DNA of 41,379 bases, taken from assembly GCF_020515525.1 (NCBI RefSeq), contig NZ_JAIYEP010000037.1, positions 1 through 41,379 on the forward strand. Reading direction: 5' to 3'. Shown here piece by piece: positions 32,513-40,617 of the stretch (the first letter of the stretch is position 1; every line of letters begins with the position of its first letter). Source of the DNA: Rhodococcus yananensis. Lineage in GTDB: Bacteria; Actinomycetota; Actinomycetes; Mycobacteriales; Mycobacteriaceae. A program made the translations under genes and the position numbers. A model generated the notes under the pieces. The model saw nothing but the letters and a program-made list of their open reading frames with translations, did no database searches and was not told where the DNA came from.

Positions 32513-32673
32513 GTGACGGTGTCCGATGAGCCCGGTGGCACATCGAGGCGCGCGTCGCCGTCGGCGCCGTCACCTTCCTCGACGGCTTCGACCAGCACGA
32601 CCTCGGCGTCATGCGGTTGCGGCGTCTGTACCGGGCCCGCGCCGACGAGCTGGCGAAGGAGATGGCCGGATAG
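32513..32673 (+). pseudogene. Small frameshifted ORF (about 53 residues if repaired)
   Basis: A strong Shine-Dalgarno (GGAGGGAGGG, 32501-32510) precedes GTG at 32513 reading M-T-V-S-D-E. The frame that then looks protein-coding (A-R-W-H-I-E-A-R-V-A-V-G-A-V, ending E-L-A-K-E-M-A-G and TAG at 32671) starts at 32530, one base out of register. A single-base deletion near 32530 would explain this. The protein is not recognised. It lies 21 nt after the GNAT stop and could have been co-transcribed. Sequencing error is an alternative. Confidence 0.5.
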
Positions 32674-32682
32674 CGGTGGCGG

Positions 32683-33357
32683 CTACGCGTTCGGGGACCT
32701 CAGCCGTGCGATCTCCGCCTCCAGTTCCCGATTCCGGGCGCGCAGTTCGTCGATCTCGTCGGTGAACGCCTCCCGCATCAGCCGGATCCGCTCCTCGGTC
32801 CGTGCGGCGTCGTACTTCACCGGAATGGATCCCCGACAGTTGGAATCGAACGCTTCCACGCGTACGACGAGGGCGCGTTCGCAGCGCGCGCGGAGGGGAA
32901 CTCCGCCGACCGTCGACAGCTGCTCGACGAGATCGGGTTCGTCGGTGCGTTCGGCGACGCGGGCCCGCCCGAACACCTTGAGTCTGGTGCGGGTGAGGTG
33001 GTCGAGGAAGAACAGCGCGACCCGGTCGTCGACGTCGAGGTTGGCTGTGGTCACCAACTGGCGATTGCCGGGAAGGTCCGCCCACGCGATCGTCGAGGTG
33101 TCGAGTACGTGAACGAAACCCGGTGGCCCACCGCGATGTTGGATGTACGGCCAGCCGGATGGTGTCACGGTGGCGATGAAGAACGAATCCGTCGAACGGA
33201 TCAGGTCCGTGAAGCGGCCGTCGAGTTCGTCGACGGGACCGATGTCGTCGCCGTCCGCCATGAGGGGGCCGAATCGGTGGATGCTGCCGGCCGCGGTCTG
33301 GCGACCGACGGTGGCGGCCGAGAACGCGATCGATCCGTATCGGGTGGGTGCTCTCAT
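32683..33357 (-). CDS. Pyridoxamine 5'-phosphate oxidase-like (split-barrel flavin) protein
   Basis: 224 residues from the ATG of M-R-A-P-T-R-Y-G-S-I-A-F. The split-barrel core shows D-S-F-F-I-A-T-V-T-P-S-G-W-P-Y-I-Q-H-R-G-G-P-P-G-F and later N-L-D-V-D-D-R-V-A-L-F-F-L-D-H, typical of the PNPOx-like FMN/F420-binding group. A C-terminal coiled coil (I-D-E-L-R-A-R-N-R-E-L-E-A-E-I-A-R-L) is unusual and suggests multimerisation. It is likely a flavin-dependent reductase of unknown substrate. It follows the MarR gene by 32 nt and is probably controlled by it. Confidence 0.87.
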   Translation of the reverse strand: MRAPTRYGSIAFSAATVGRQTAAGSIHRFGPLMADGDDIGPVDELDGRFTDLIRSTDSFFIATVTPSGWPYIQHRGGPPGFVHVLDTSTIAWADLPGNRQLVTTANLDVDDRVALFFLDHLTRTRLKVFGRARVAERTDEPDLVEQLSTVGGVPLRARCERALVVRVEAFDSNCRGSIPVKYDAARTEERIRLMREAFTDEIDELRARNRELEAEIARLRSPNA

Positions 33358-33389
33358 CGCACGGACTCCTCCGTCTTCGCTGTGTGCCT

Positions 33390-33911
33390 TCACTCGCCCC
33401 GGTGTCGAGTGAGCGAATGTTCGAGCTTGCGCAACAGGTGCACGAGGTCGGACTGGTCGTCGGGCGACAGCTCCGCGAGCATGCGGGTCTCGTTCTCGAA
33501 GTGCGCGAGGGTGACGTCGTCGATGAGTTTCTTTCCGGCGTCGGTGAGTTCGGCGTGGACGATACGACGGTCCTCGGCGTCGCGTTCGCGGCGCACGAGC
33601 CCGGCCTTCTCCAACCGGTCGATGCGCAGTGTGATGCCGCCGGTGGTCACGAGGGAGCTCTCGGCGAGCTGACCCGACGTCATCCGGTACGGCTCGCCGG
33701 ACCGCCGGAGCGCGGCGAGGACGTCGAACGACGCCATGTTGATGCCGTACTCGTCGAAGACGCGGCCGACGGCGCTCTGATAGCGCAGATATGTGCGGTG
33801 GAGGCGTCCGAGCACCTCGAGGGGTGTGACGTCCAGACCCGGCCATTCGCGGGTCCACTGGTCGACGATGTCGTCGACGGCGTCACGGTCGGGAACCCTG
33901 TCGCGCCCCAC
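33390..33911 (-). CDS. MarR-family transcriptional regulator
   Basis: 173 residues from a GTG with AGGAGG at 7 nt. An upstream TTG is less likely. The winged helix includes F-D-V-L-A-A-L-R-R-S-G, M-T-S-G-Q-L-A-E-S-S-L-V-T-T-G-G-I-T-L-R-I-D-R-L-E and D-R-R-I-V-H-A-E-L-T-D-A-G, all hallmarks of MarR. It should repress itself and the downstream PNPOx-like gene in response to a small phenolic or oxidising molecule. An imperfect dyad (TTGTCAATGCC / GGCGCTCAACAA on the minus strand, about 33950-33973) upstream could be the operator. Confidence 0.92.
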   Translation of the reverse strand: MGRDRVPDRDAVDDIVDQWTREWPGLDVTPLEVLGRLHRTYLRYQSAVGRVFDEYGINMASFDVLAALRRSGEPYRMTSGQLAESSLVTTGGITLRIDRLEKAGLVRRERDAEDRRIVHAELTDAGKKLIDDVTLAHFENETRMLAELSPDDQSDLVHLLRKLEHSLTRHRGE

Positions 33912-34008
33912 GCGGCCTCCTCGTGTCGGAAATGTCCACGCTCGGTTGTTGAGCGCCAAGGCATTGACAACGATACGGCCTGCGCGGGGCGCGCGGGAGT
34001 GCCGGGTC

Positions 34009-34164
34009 TCAGTGGGAGGCTGCGGCGACGGCGTCGATCTCGACGGTCGCGCCGTAGGGGAGCGCGCTCACCTCGACGAACGTACGGGCGGGGCGTGGTT
34101 CGGCGAACAACCTCTCGAACTGGCGGTTCGCTTCCTCGCGCAGCGACAGGTCGGTGACATCGTG
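34009..34164 (-). pseudogene. RidA (YjgF/L-PSP) C-terminal remnant
   Basis: The minus frame reads N-R-Q-F-E-R-L-F-A-E-P-R then P-A-R-T-F-V-E-V-S-A-L-P-Y-G-A-T-V-E-I-D-A-V-A-A, which is the C-terminal half of RidA enamine/imine deaminases including the substrate-binding Arg of R-x-T-x-V-x-V. No start codon exists: the frame is closed by TAA just upstream and the N-terminal half is missing. It is therefore a decayed copy left by a deletion between the MarR and hydrolase genes. Confidence 0.75.
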
Positions 34165-34210
34165 ATCGCTCCTGTGGTCGGGGCACGGTGCGATTTATCT
34201 TAGCGCTTAA

Positions 34211-35113
34211 TTATCTGTGTGGCGAGGGGCTCTTCTTCGCCTCGACGTCGCGCACGAACCGCGCCGTGGCCTCCGCCAGTTCCGCGGGATGCGTCCGCGG
34301 CGACCAATGACCCGCATCGAGGGGCACGCGCCGCAGGTCGCTCACCCAACGGTAGGTGTCCTCGTACCCGACCGGACGCACCGCCTTGTCGCGCAGGTTC
34401 TGGACGAGTTGCACCGGAACCGTGGTGTGTCGTTCCCGCGGCCGAAACAGTCGGCGCCGGATGTTCGCCCGGTAGAGCTTCAGCCCGTTGACCATGTCGT
34501 CGGCGAGGGTCGGTGCGACCGGCGCGATCGCGGCCGGATCGGCACGGTCGAAGAACCCGACGAATCCGGGCCAGTGCCGCGCGAACCACCAGCGCAACGC
34601 GGGGACGGGCAGGCCCGGGATCTGGAACAACACCGTGTACGACGAGGCGACCGCCTGCTCCAGCGGACCGGCGGGGCGCAGCGCGGTGACACGCTCTCGC
34701 ATCCACGTGCCCAGATGGTCCAGGTTCGGCCCGGACACCGACGTGTACGACGCGATCCGGCCCGCGGCCCGCGTCTCGCACACCGCCTCCCACGACAGCA
34801 CCGCACCCCAGTCGTGGGCCAGCACGTGCACCGGAGCGTCCGGGCTCACGGCGTCGATCACCGCGAACAGGTCCGCGGCCAAGTGCTCGAGCCGGAAATC
34901 GGAGACGGCGCGCGGCACCGTCGACGCACCTGCGCCGCGGTTGTCGAACCGGACGATGCGGAACTCGTCGGCCAGGTGCGGGACCACGCGATCCCACAGG
35001 GTGTGTGTGTCGGGCCAGCCGTGCACGAGCACGAGGACCGGCCCGTCCGGGTCGCCCTCCTCGACGACGTGCAGGTCGACGGATCCTCGGGTGACGATAC
35101 TTGTGGTGGACAA
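34211..35113 (-). CDS. Alpha/beta fold hydrolase (epoxide hydrolase-like)
   Basis: 300 residues from a TTG start (frame begins S-T-T-S-I-V-T-R-G) with AAAGGGA upstream. No ATG/GTG gives a better fit. The oxyanion motif L-V-L-V-H-G-W-P-D-T, the nucleophile elbow V-L-A-H-D-W-G-A-V-L (Asp nucleophile, as in epoxide hydrolases and haloalkane dehalogenases) and the terminal catalytic His in D-A-G-H-W-S are visible. The substrate is unknown. It is the last gene of a run with the PDR-type reductase (40-nt gap) and the PF10118 hydrolase. Confidence 0.88.
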   Translation of the reverse strand: MSTTSIVTRGSVDLHVVEEGDPDGPVLVLVHGWPDTHTLWDRVVPHLADEFRIVRFDNRGAGASTVPRAVSDFRLEHLAADLFAVIDAVSPDAPVHVLAHDWGAVLSWEAVCETRAAGRIASYTSVSGPNLDHLGTWMRERVTALRPAGPLEQAVASSYTVLFQIPGLPVPALRWWFARHWPGFVGFFDRADPAAIAPVAPTLADDMVNGLKLYRANIRRRLFRPRERHTTVPVQLVQNLRDKAVRPVGYEDTYRWVSDLRRVPLDAGHWSPRTHPAELAEATARFVRDVEAKKSPSPHR

Positions 35114-35153
35114 CGGCTTTCCCTTTCGGTGCCCGGATCTCGGACGTCGGAGT

Positions 35154-36224
35154 TCAGAGGTCGAGGACGAGTCGTCCGCCGTCGGCACGTGAGACGCACA
35201 CGAGCATCCCGTCGGCGCGGTCGACGTCGGAGAGGCGGCTGTCGCGGTGGTCGGGGGTGCCGGACACCACCCGCACCCGGCACGTTCCACAGAATCCCTG
35301 CCGACACGAGTACGCGAGATCGGGCCGGTGTTGCCGGAGCACGTCGAGCGCGGATTCGTCTGCGGCAACGGTGAACACCTCGCCGGTGCGCGCGGATTGC
35401 ACCTCGAATTCGCGTCCGTCCGTGATCGGCGGGGCACCGAACCGTTCGAGGTGCAGAGCCGTCGCGGGGGTCGTGTCGAAACCGGTGCGCACCGCCTCGA
35501 GCATCGGTGCGGGTCCGCAGCAGTAGACGGCGCCGCCCGCGGGTGCACCGGCGAGCAGATCCGCGGCGGTGGGGATTCCCTGCTCGTCGTCGGTGCGGAC
35601 ACAGACCCGCCCCGGAAAACGACTCTCGATCTCGTCGACGTACGGCATCGCGGCCCGTGTACGTCCCGAGTACAGCAGATGCCACTGCATGCCGACATGC
35701 TCCGCCGTGCGGATCATCGACAGGATCGGGGTGATGCCGATGCCGCCGGCGACGAACAGCGCCGAACCGCGCGCGACGAACGGAAAGCCGTTGCGTGGAC
35801 CGCGGACGTCCACCCGGTCGCCCACGGAGAGTGCGTGCATCTCGAGCGATCCGCCGCCTCCCTCCGGGATGCGGCGGACCGCGATCACGTAGGAGCTCCG
35901 GTCGGCGGTGTCTCCGCACAGCGAGTACTGGCGTCGCCGCCCCGAGGGCAGGTGCACGTCGATGTGGCAGCCCGCGTGCCAGGCGGGAAGCGGTCCGCCG
36001 CCGGGCGCCCGTAGCGTCAGCTGCACGACGTCCTCGTCGTCGGCGACGACGAGGCGCTCGGCGACGACGAGCGCGCGCGGACCGGGATCCGTCGACCCGG
36101 CCGCGCCGTCGTAGCCGAGGGCGCCGACCACCCCGATGTACCGGTCGACGACGCCGCGCAGGAGCCCCATGGCGCGGTCGCGACGGTCGTGACCGCGCAG
36201 ATCGGCAGGTGTCGCGGTGGTCAT
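35154..36224 (-). CDS. PDR/VanB-type flavin reductase with C-terminal 2Fe-2S ferredoxin
   Basis: 356 residues from the ATG overlapping the upstream stop. The flavin domain has R-R-Q-Y-S-L-C-G-D (98-105), the NAD domain A-G-G-I-G-I-T-P-I-L (159-168) and C-C-G-P-A-P-M, and the C-terminal plant-type ferredoxin ligates 2Fe-2S through C-R-Q-G-F-C-G-T-C (Cys 307/312/315) and a distal Cys343. It passes electrons from NAD(P)H to an oxygenase or desaturase. The preceding PF10118 protein, which is ferritin-like, may be the partner. Confidence 0.92.
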   Translation of the reverse strand: MTTATPADLRGHDRRDRAMGLLRGVVDRYIGVVGALGYDGAAGSTDPGPRALVVAERLVVADDEDVVQLTLRAPGGGPLPAWHAGCHIDVHLPSGRRRQYSLCGDTADRSSYVIAVRRIPEGGGGSLEMHALSVGDRVDVRGPRNGFPFVARGSALFVAGGIGITPILSMIRTAEHVGMQWHLLYSGRTRAAMPYVDEIESRFPGRVCVRTDDEQGIPTAADLLAGAPAGGAVYCCGPAPMLEAVRTGFDTTPATALHLERFGAPPITDGREFEVQSARTGEVFTVAADESALDVLRQHRPDLAYSCRQGFCGTCRVRVVSGTPDHRDSRLSDVDRADGMLVCVSRADGGRLVLDL

Positions 36225-37150
36225 CGGAGCGCTCCGAGCGCGGCGGGGGACGTGGCGAGATAGTGCACGGCCTGGGCGGTCGAGCCCTCCTGACTCGGAT
36301 GGTACGAGCGGCGGAAGTAGCGCGACATGCGACGGGCGATGCCGACGGGGCCGGGCATGGTGCCGCGTCGACTCGCGGCGAGCCAGTCCGACATGTGCGG
36401 CCTGCGGGCCGATGCGGGAGCGTGCGCGAGCTCGGGGTCGGTGGCCATCAGGAATCGGGCGCCCCGGATCCACAGCCACAGCAGGACAGGGGCGACGAGC
36501 AGCTGGGTGCGGATGCGCCGGGTCTCGCCCGGATCGAAGTAGCGCAGCACGTCGTATGCGACGCTGCGGTGTTCGACTTCCTCGGCGCCGTGCCAGCGCA
36601 GCAGGTCGAGCATCACGGGGTCGGTTCCGGCGCGGTCGAGGCCGTCGGCGCCGAGTACCCAGTCGCCGAGGAACGCGGTGACGTGTTCGATCGCGGCGAT
36701 GACCGCGAGGCGTTCGACGAGGTAATTCTCGGCGCGCAGACCGGTCAGCGGGCGGGGCCCGAGGAGTCGCCCGAACATCCAGTGCATCTGGTCGGTGAAC
36801 GGTGTCGGGTCGAGTCCGCGTTCCCGGAGGTGGTCGAGTACGCCCTGGTGGGCGTGCGAGTGCACCGCTTCCTGGCCGATGAACCCGACGACGTCCTCGC
36901 GCAGCGACTCGTCGTGGATCAGCGGTAGTGCTTCGGTGAAGACGTCGACGAACCATTCCTCGCCGGCCGGCAGCAGCAGGTGCAGGACGTTGAGCACGTG
37001 TGTGCTGAACGGGTCGCCGGGGATCCAGTGGGCCGGCAGCGACGACCAGTCGAAGGTGACGTCGCGGGCCTGGAGCATCACCGACGCGGGTTCGGTGCCG
37101 TCCGGTGCCGGTGCATCGGTGGTGCTTCGCGAACGAGTGGATGGACGCAT
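36221..37150 (-). CDS. PF10118 metal-dependent hydrolase-type (ferritin-like di-iron) protein
   Basis: 309 residues. Conserved helices carry the putative di-iron ligands: E-E-W-F-V-D-V-F-T-E-A, G-Q-E-A-V-H-S-H-A-H-Q, and H-G-A-E-E-V-E-H-R-S-V-A (E-E-x-E-H). The family is annotated as metal-dependent hydrolase but its helices resemble di-iron oxygenases, which fits the adjacent ferredoxin reductase. Substrate and reaction are unknown. It is the first gene of the operon, and a 6-bp inverted repeat lies 10 nt upstream of the ATG. Confidence 0.88.
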   Translation of the reverse strand: MRPSTRSRSTTDAPAPDGTEPASVMLQARDVTFDWSSLPAHWIPGDPFSTHVLNVLHLLLPAGEEWFVDVFTEALPLIHDESLREDVVGFIGQEAVHSHAHQGVLDHLRERGLDPTPFTDQMHWMFGRLLGPRPLTGLRAENYLVERLAVIAAIEHVTAFLGDWVLGADGLDRAGTDPVMLDLLRWHGAEEVEHRSVAYDVLRYFDPGETRRIRTQLLVAPVLLWLWIRGARFLMATDPELAHAPASARRPHMSDWLAASRRGTMPGPVGIARRMSRYFRRSYHPSQEGSTAQAVHYLATSPAALGALR

Positions 37151-37159
37151 GTGGCGGAG

Positions 37160-37180
37160 ATTACCGTAACGATGGGTAAT
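37160..37180. promoter_or_regulatory. Inverted repeat upstream of the PF10118-reductase operon
   Basis: ATTACC (37160-37165), 9-nt spacer, GGTAAT (37175-37180): a perfect dyad in the short A/T-rich stretch just before the operon start. It is probably an operator for a TetR-type regulator encoded elsewhere. Confidence 0.5.
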
Positions 37181-37264
37181 AGATAAACCCCGTGTGTGTG
37201 CCGGGTATCGGAACCGGACGACTCGGGGCGCGCCCGGCGCCGACGCCGCTAGGATCACCGGTCG

Positions 37265-38017
37265 ATGAACCTCGAAGGGATCGACCTCGCCCGCACCGCG
37301 GTCGGGGTCGTCGCCCTCGCCGGCATCGCCACCACCGTGCCGTGGCTGTTCGGGGTGCCGCACCGCTTCGCCGCCGTCACCGCGATCGCCCGCGGAGCCC
37401 TCCAACTCGCACTGATCAGTGTCGTGCTCACCGGTGTCATCTCGGATGCCCGGTGGGTCGGGGTCGTCCTCGTCGTCATGTTCGCGGTCGCCGCGTGGAC
37501 GGCCGCGCGGCGCGTCGGTCCTGATCGTCGCACCCTCGTCACGGTTGCCGCCGCGATGTTCGCGGGCGTCGCCGTGGCGCTCGGTGTCGTGTTCGCGACC
37601 GGTGCCGTCGCGCTCACCCCGCGCTACGCGCTGGCGCTCGGCGGCATCGTCATCGGCGGTGCCATGACCGTCGCCGGGCTGACCGGTCGGCGGTTCACCG
37701 AGATCGTCGACGACCGCTGGCTCGAGGTCGAGGGGTGGCTCGCGCTGGGCGCCACGATGCGCCGCGCCACCCTCGACCATGCGCGGCTCGCGGTACGCGC
37801 CGCGCTGATCCCGTCGCTCGACCAGACCCGCACCACGGGCCTGGTCACTTTGCCGGGTGCGTTCGTCGGCGCGATCTTCGGTGGTCTGCCGCCGGTGGAG
37901 GCGGGTCGGTTCCAGGTGGTGGTGCTGGCATCGATCATGGCGGCGGGGTCGATCACCGCGGTCCTGCTCGCGATCGGCCTGGGGGCACTGCGGGTTCGTC
38001 CCGTGCCGCGGACGTGA
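37265..38017 (+). CDS. fetB: FetB/UPF0014-family ABC transporter permease
   Basis: 250 residues with about six to seven hydrophobic helices and the UPF0014 blocks A-R-G-A-L-Q-L-A-L-I and R-A-A-L-I-P-S-L-D-Q-T-R-T-T-G-L-V-T-L-P-G-A-F-V-G, characteristic of FetB. FetAB exports iron and helps in oxidative stress. The ATPase FetA is not encoded next to it on either side, so the permease must recruit an unlinked ATPase or act otherwise. It stands 114 bp from the divergent PF10118 operon. Confidence 0.9.
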   Translation: MNLEGIDLARTAVGVVALAGIATTVPWLFGVPHRFAAVTAIARGALQLALISVVLTGVISDARWVGVVLVVMFAVAAWTAARRVGPDRRTLVTVAAAMFAGVAVALGVVFATGAVALTPRYALALGGIVIGGAMTVAGLTGRRFTEIVDDRWLEVEGWLALGATMRRATLDHARLAVRAALIPSLDQTRTTGLVTLPGAFVGAIFGGLPPVEAGRFQVVVLASIMAAGSITAVLLAIGLGALRVRPVPRT

Positions 38018-38064
38018 CCGGTCGTGCGGATCGGCCCGAGAGCGGGGGGCGTGATACTGGTGTC

Positions 38065-38757
38065 ATGGTCGTCCATCCCGGTGCGCAGAACCACCTGCCC
38101 GATACCCGCGACATCGTGTCGTTGGCGACGGCCGTCGCCGGTTGCCGCGGATGCGATCTGTACCGGGCCGCCGAACCGGCCGTGTTCGGCGCGGGACCGA
38201 CGTCGGCACGGATCCTTCTCGTCGGTGATCAACCGGGCGACGACGATCTCGACGCGGAGTCGTGGGCAGGGTTCGCCGAACCGTTCGCCGGGCACGCCGG
38301 ACGACTCCTCGACGACGCCCTCGCCGCCGCCGGAATCGACCGCCACGACGTGTACCGCACCACCGCCGTGAAGCACGTCCGGTTCGATCGGGCCGGACGG
38401 CGCCGCAGCCGCAAGAAGCCGTCCGGCAGCCAGATCACGGCCTGCCGGCCGTGGCTGCTCGCCGAACTCGCGGTGGTGCGCCCGCGCGTCGTGGTGTGCC
38501 TCGGCGCGACCGCTGCCCACAGTCTTCTGGGCGCGGATGTGCGTGTCGCAGGTCGGCGCGGCACGATCCTGCGTCTACCCGAATGGCTGCACGTTGCAGG
38601 TGATCCGGCGGTGATCGTCACGATCCACCCGTCCGCGGTGCTGCGGGCGTGGACGAATCGGGACGATGCCTTCGACTCCCTCGTCCGAGACCTGCGTCGC
38701 GCCGTCGGGTATGCAGGATCGACAGCCCCCGTCAGTCCTGCGGACCGATGCCCGTGA
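38065..38757 (+). CDS. UdgX-type uracil-DNA glycosylase with altered catalytic loop
   Basis: 230 residues, family 4/UdgX fold. Iron-sulfur ligand candidates are Cys27 and Cys30 (C-R-G-C), Cys127 (A-C-R-P-W) and Cys145. Motif A reads G-D-Q-P-G-D (54-59) instead of G-E-Q-P-G-D. The lesion-binding motif H-P-S-A-V-L-R (188-194) is normal. The UdgX-specific R-loop, K-R-R-I-H-x-x-P-S in M. smegmatis with the His that bonds covalently to DNA, is R-R-R-S-R-K-K-P-S here (112-120), so the crosslinking His is Arg116. UdgX removes uracil and stays linked to the abasic site. This variant should not form that bond. Its 3' end overlaps the convergent hydrolase gene by 26 bp. Confidence 0.88.
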   Translation: MVVHPGAQNHLPDTRDIVSLATAVAGCRGCDLYRAAEPAVFGAGPTSARILLVGDQPGDDDLDAESWAGFAEPFAGHAGRLLDDALAAAGIDRHDVYRTTAVKHVRFDRAGRRRSRKKPSGSQITACRPWLLAELAVVRPRVVVCLGATAAHSLLGADVRVAGRRGTILRLPEWLHVAGDPAVIVTIHPSAVLRAWTNRDDAFDSLVRDLRRAVGYAGSTAPVSPADRCP

Positions 38758-40414
38758 GGGCGTCCCGCACACGTACCGTGCTGGTCTCGTCCCACTGTTC
38801 GGGCGCGAGGATGTCCACCCACAGGTCGGCGGCCTCCGGCCCGAACGAGTGCCCGAATCCGGCCGGCACGTCCGCGGAGAAGACCATGTCCAAGGTCACC
38901 TGCCAGAACGTGACGAACGGGATCCACCGCATTCCCGGATCCACATCCGGCCCGAGCGGTTCGCGCAACCAATCGGGTTCGCGCAGAAGCAGGTCGAACG
39001 ACCACCAGGTGATCGGATCGCTGGCGTGCTGCCAGAACACGACGCGGGGGAACTCCCATGTGCCGGGCAGGTCGACGTCGTCCGGACGTGACGCGAACCG
39101 GATGTTGCGGCCCTCGTCGACCACGGGAAGGCGCTCCGGCGATCCGGGGTCACGATCCGCGGTTATCCGTCCCCACGGCTGCGCGAAGTTCGGTGTGCCC
39201 ACGAGCAATGCGCCGTCGGTCCGCGCGACGATGTCCGCTCCCGATGCGAACGCCGCCTGGCCTCCGTACGAGCCGAGGCTCTCACCGAAGACGACGAGTT
39301 TCGGGCGCTGCGATTCCGGTCGTGCCGACCAGGCCCGGTGGACCGCCTCGAACAGCGCCTGCCCGGCCTCCTGCGGGGTCTCCCGGTCCGCGATGAACGA
39401 CAGCGGACTGGGCAGGAACGAGTACTGCATTCCGGCGATCGCCGAATCACCACCGTTGACGTATTCGAAGGCGCCTGCCACGTTGCTGTTGACCCAGCCC
39501 CGGCCGGTGGTCGTGACCACCGCGAGGGCTTCGCGGTCGAAGGCATGCGTCCGTTCGAGTTCTGCGACGACTCGTTCCGCGACACCGTCGATCGTGTCTG
39601 CCGATTCGCGCCCGGCATACACCCGGATCGGGGTGAGGGCTGGTTCGCCGGTCACCGATTCGATCTGATCCGCCGTCGGGCCACCGGCGACGAACGTACG
39701 ACCTTCACGGCCCAGACTGTCCCACGGTTCGGCCGATTCCGGCGAACCCGACCGTTCCGGTAGCACCGGCGCGGTCACGCCGTCGGCGGTACCCCCGTCC
39801 GCGGTCTCGGCGGATCGCTCCGCCACGCCGAGCAACACCTGGTAGACGGCACCGTTGACGAGGAACACACCCAACATCAGGGCGAGAACGACAGCGGAGA
39901 GTCTCGCGACCGGAACCGGGACGAACCTGGTACCGAACCGGGCGAGCCGGTTCGTTCCGGTGCGGACTCCCCGGCCGGCAGCGACGAGCAGCAGCGCGAC
40001 GGTGACAGCGATCAGCACGACCAGAAGATAGAACGACCCCGACGCGTGAGGAACGCCGACGAGATCGCGGATGATCTGCTGCCACCATGATCCCAGGACC
40101 AGGAAGGTGGGCACGACGATCACCGCGGCGCCGGCGAGTGTCCACCAACCGATTCGTCGTGCCCGCGGTGACCACTGCGGCCTGATTCCGCATCGACGCA
40201 CCACCCATGCCAGCAGGCATCCGATGCCGTATCCGGTGGCGACACCGATCCCGGTGGCGACACCCTGCAGATACCAGGCGCGAGGCAGCAAGGACGGGGT
40301 CATCGACCACGCGAAGAACATCAGCGCACCGGAGAGTCCGATCGGATGAAATCGGCGTCCGTAACCGGACAACCGTGTCCGCACCGTGTTCACCGGCAGA
40401 GCCGGGCGGCTCAC
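38732..40414 (-). CDS. DUF2319 membrane-anchored alpha/beta hydrolase
   Basis: 560 residues, opening at GTG (a second in-frame GTG eight codons on is possible). Four to five hydrophobic segments in the first about 190 residues (A-L-M-F-F-A-W-S-M-T-P-S-L-L-P-R) form the N-terminal membrane domain. The C-terminal hydrolase-like domain (about 240-560) has the nucleophile elbow V-V-F-G-E-S-L-G-S-Y-G-G and D-P-I-T-W-W-S-F-D-L-L, as in mycobacterial DUF2319 proteins such as Rv1069c. The role is unknown, presumably acting on envelope lipids from the membrane. Confidence 0.88.
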   Translation of the reverse strand: MSRPALPVNTVRTRLSGYGRRFHPIGLSGALMFFAWSMTPSLLPRAWYLQGVATGIGVATGYGIGCLLAWVVRRCGIRPQWSPRARRIGWWTLAGAAVIVVPTFLVLGSWWQQIIRDLVGVPHASGSFYLLVVLIAVTVALLLVAAGRGVRTGTNRLARFGTRFVPVPVARLSAVVLALMLGVFLVNGAVYQVLLGVAERSAETADGGTADGVTAPVLPERSGSPESAEPWDSLGREGRTFVAGGPTADQIESVTGEPALTPIRVYAGRESADTIDGVAERVVAELERTHAFDREALAVVTTTGRGWVNSNVAGAFEYVNGGDSAIAGMQYSFLPSPLSFIADRETPQEAGQALFEAVHRAWSARPESQRPKLVVFGESLGSYGGQAAFASGADIVARTDGALLVGTPNFAQPWGRITADRDPGSPERLPVVDEGRNIRFASRPDDVDLPGTWEFPRVVFWQHASDPITWWSFDLLLREPDWLREPLGPDVDPGMRWIPFVTFWQVTLDMVFSADVPAGFGHSFGPEAADLWVDILAPEQWDETSTVRVRDALTGIGPQD

Positions 40415-40617
40415 CCTGTCACCGTCGCCTCGAGCATCGAGCAGATGTCACCATGGCATGACGCCTTTCGGAGGGAGTATCGCCGCACATCCCGACAACG
40501 GGACTTCCGACCCGGAGGCAGCGATCCCGGAGTCATCAATACAGGGTGCGGGACGGCTGCGCCACTCCGCGGACCCGGGGGACGACGGTCCGACGTCCGT
40601 GAGCCCGGATGTCGTGG

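Noticed and set aside
33407-33430. Second copy of the GAGCGAATGT hairpin arm seen at 29.3 kb
   Set aside because: It is only partly similar, lies inside the end of the MarR coding sequence and has no inverted partner, so it is chance similarity.
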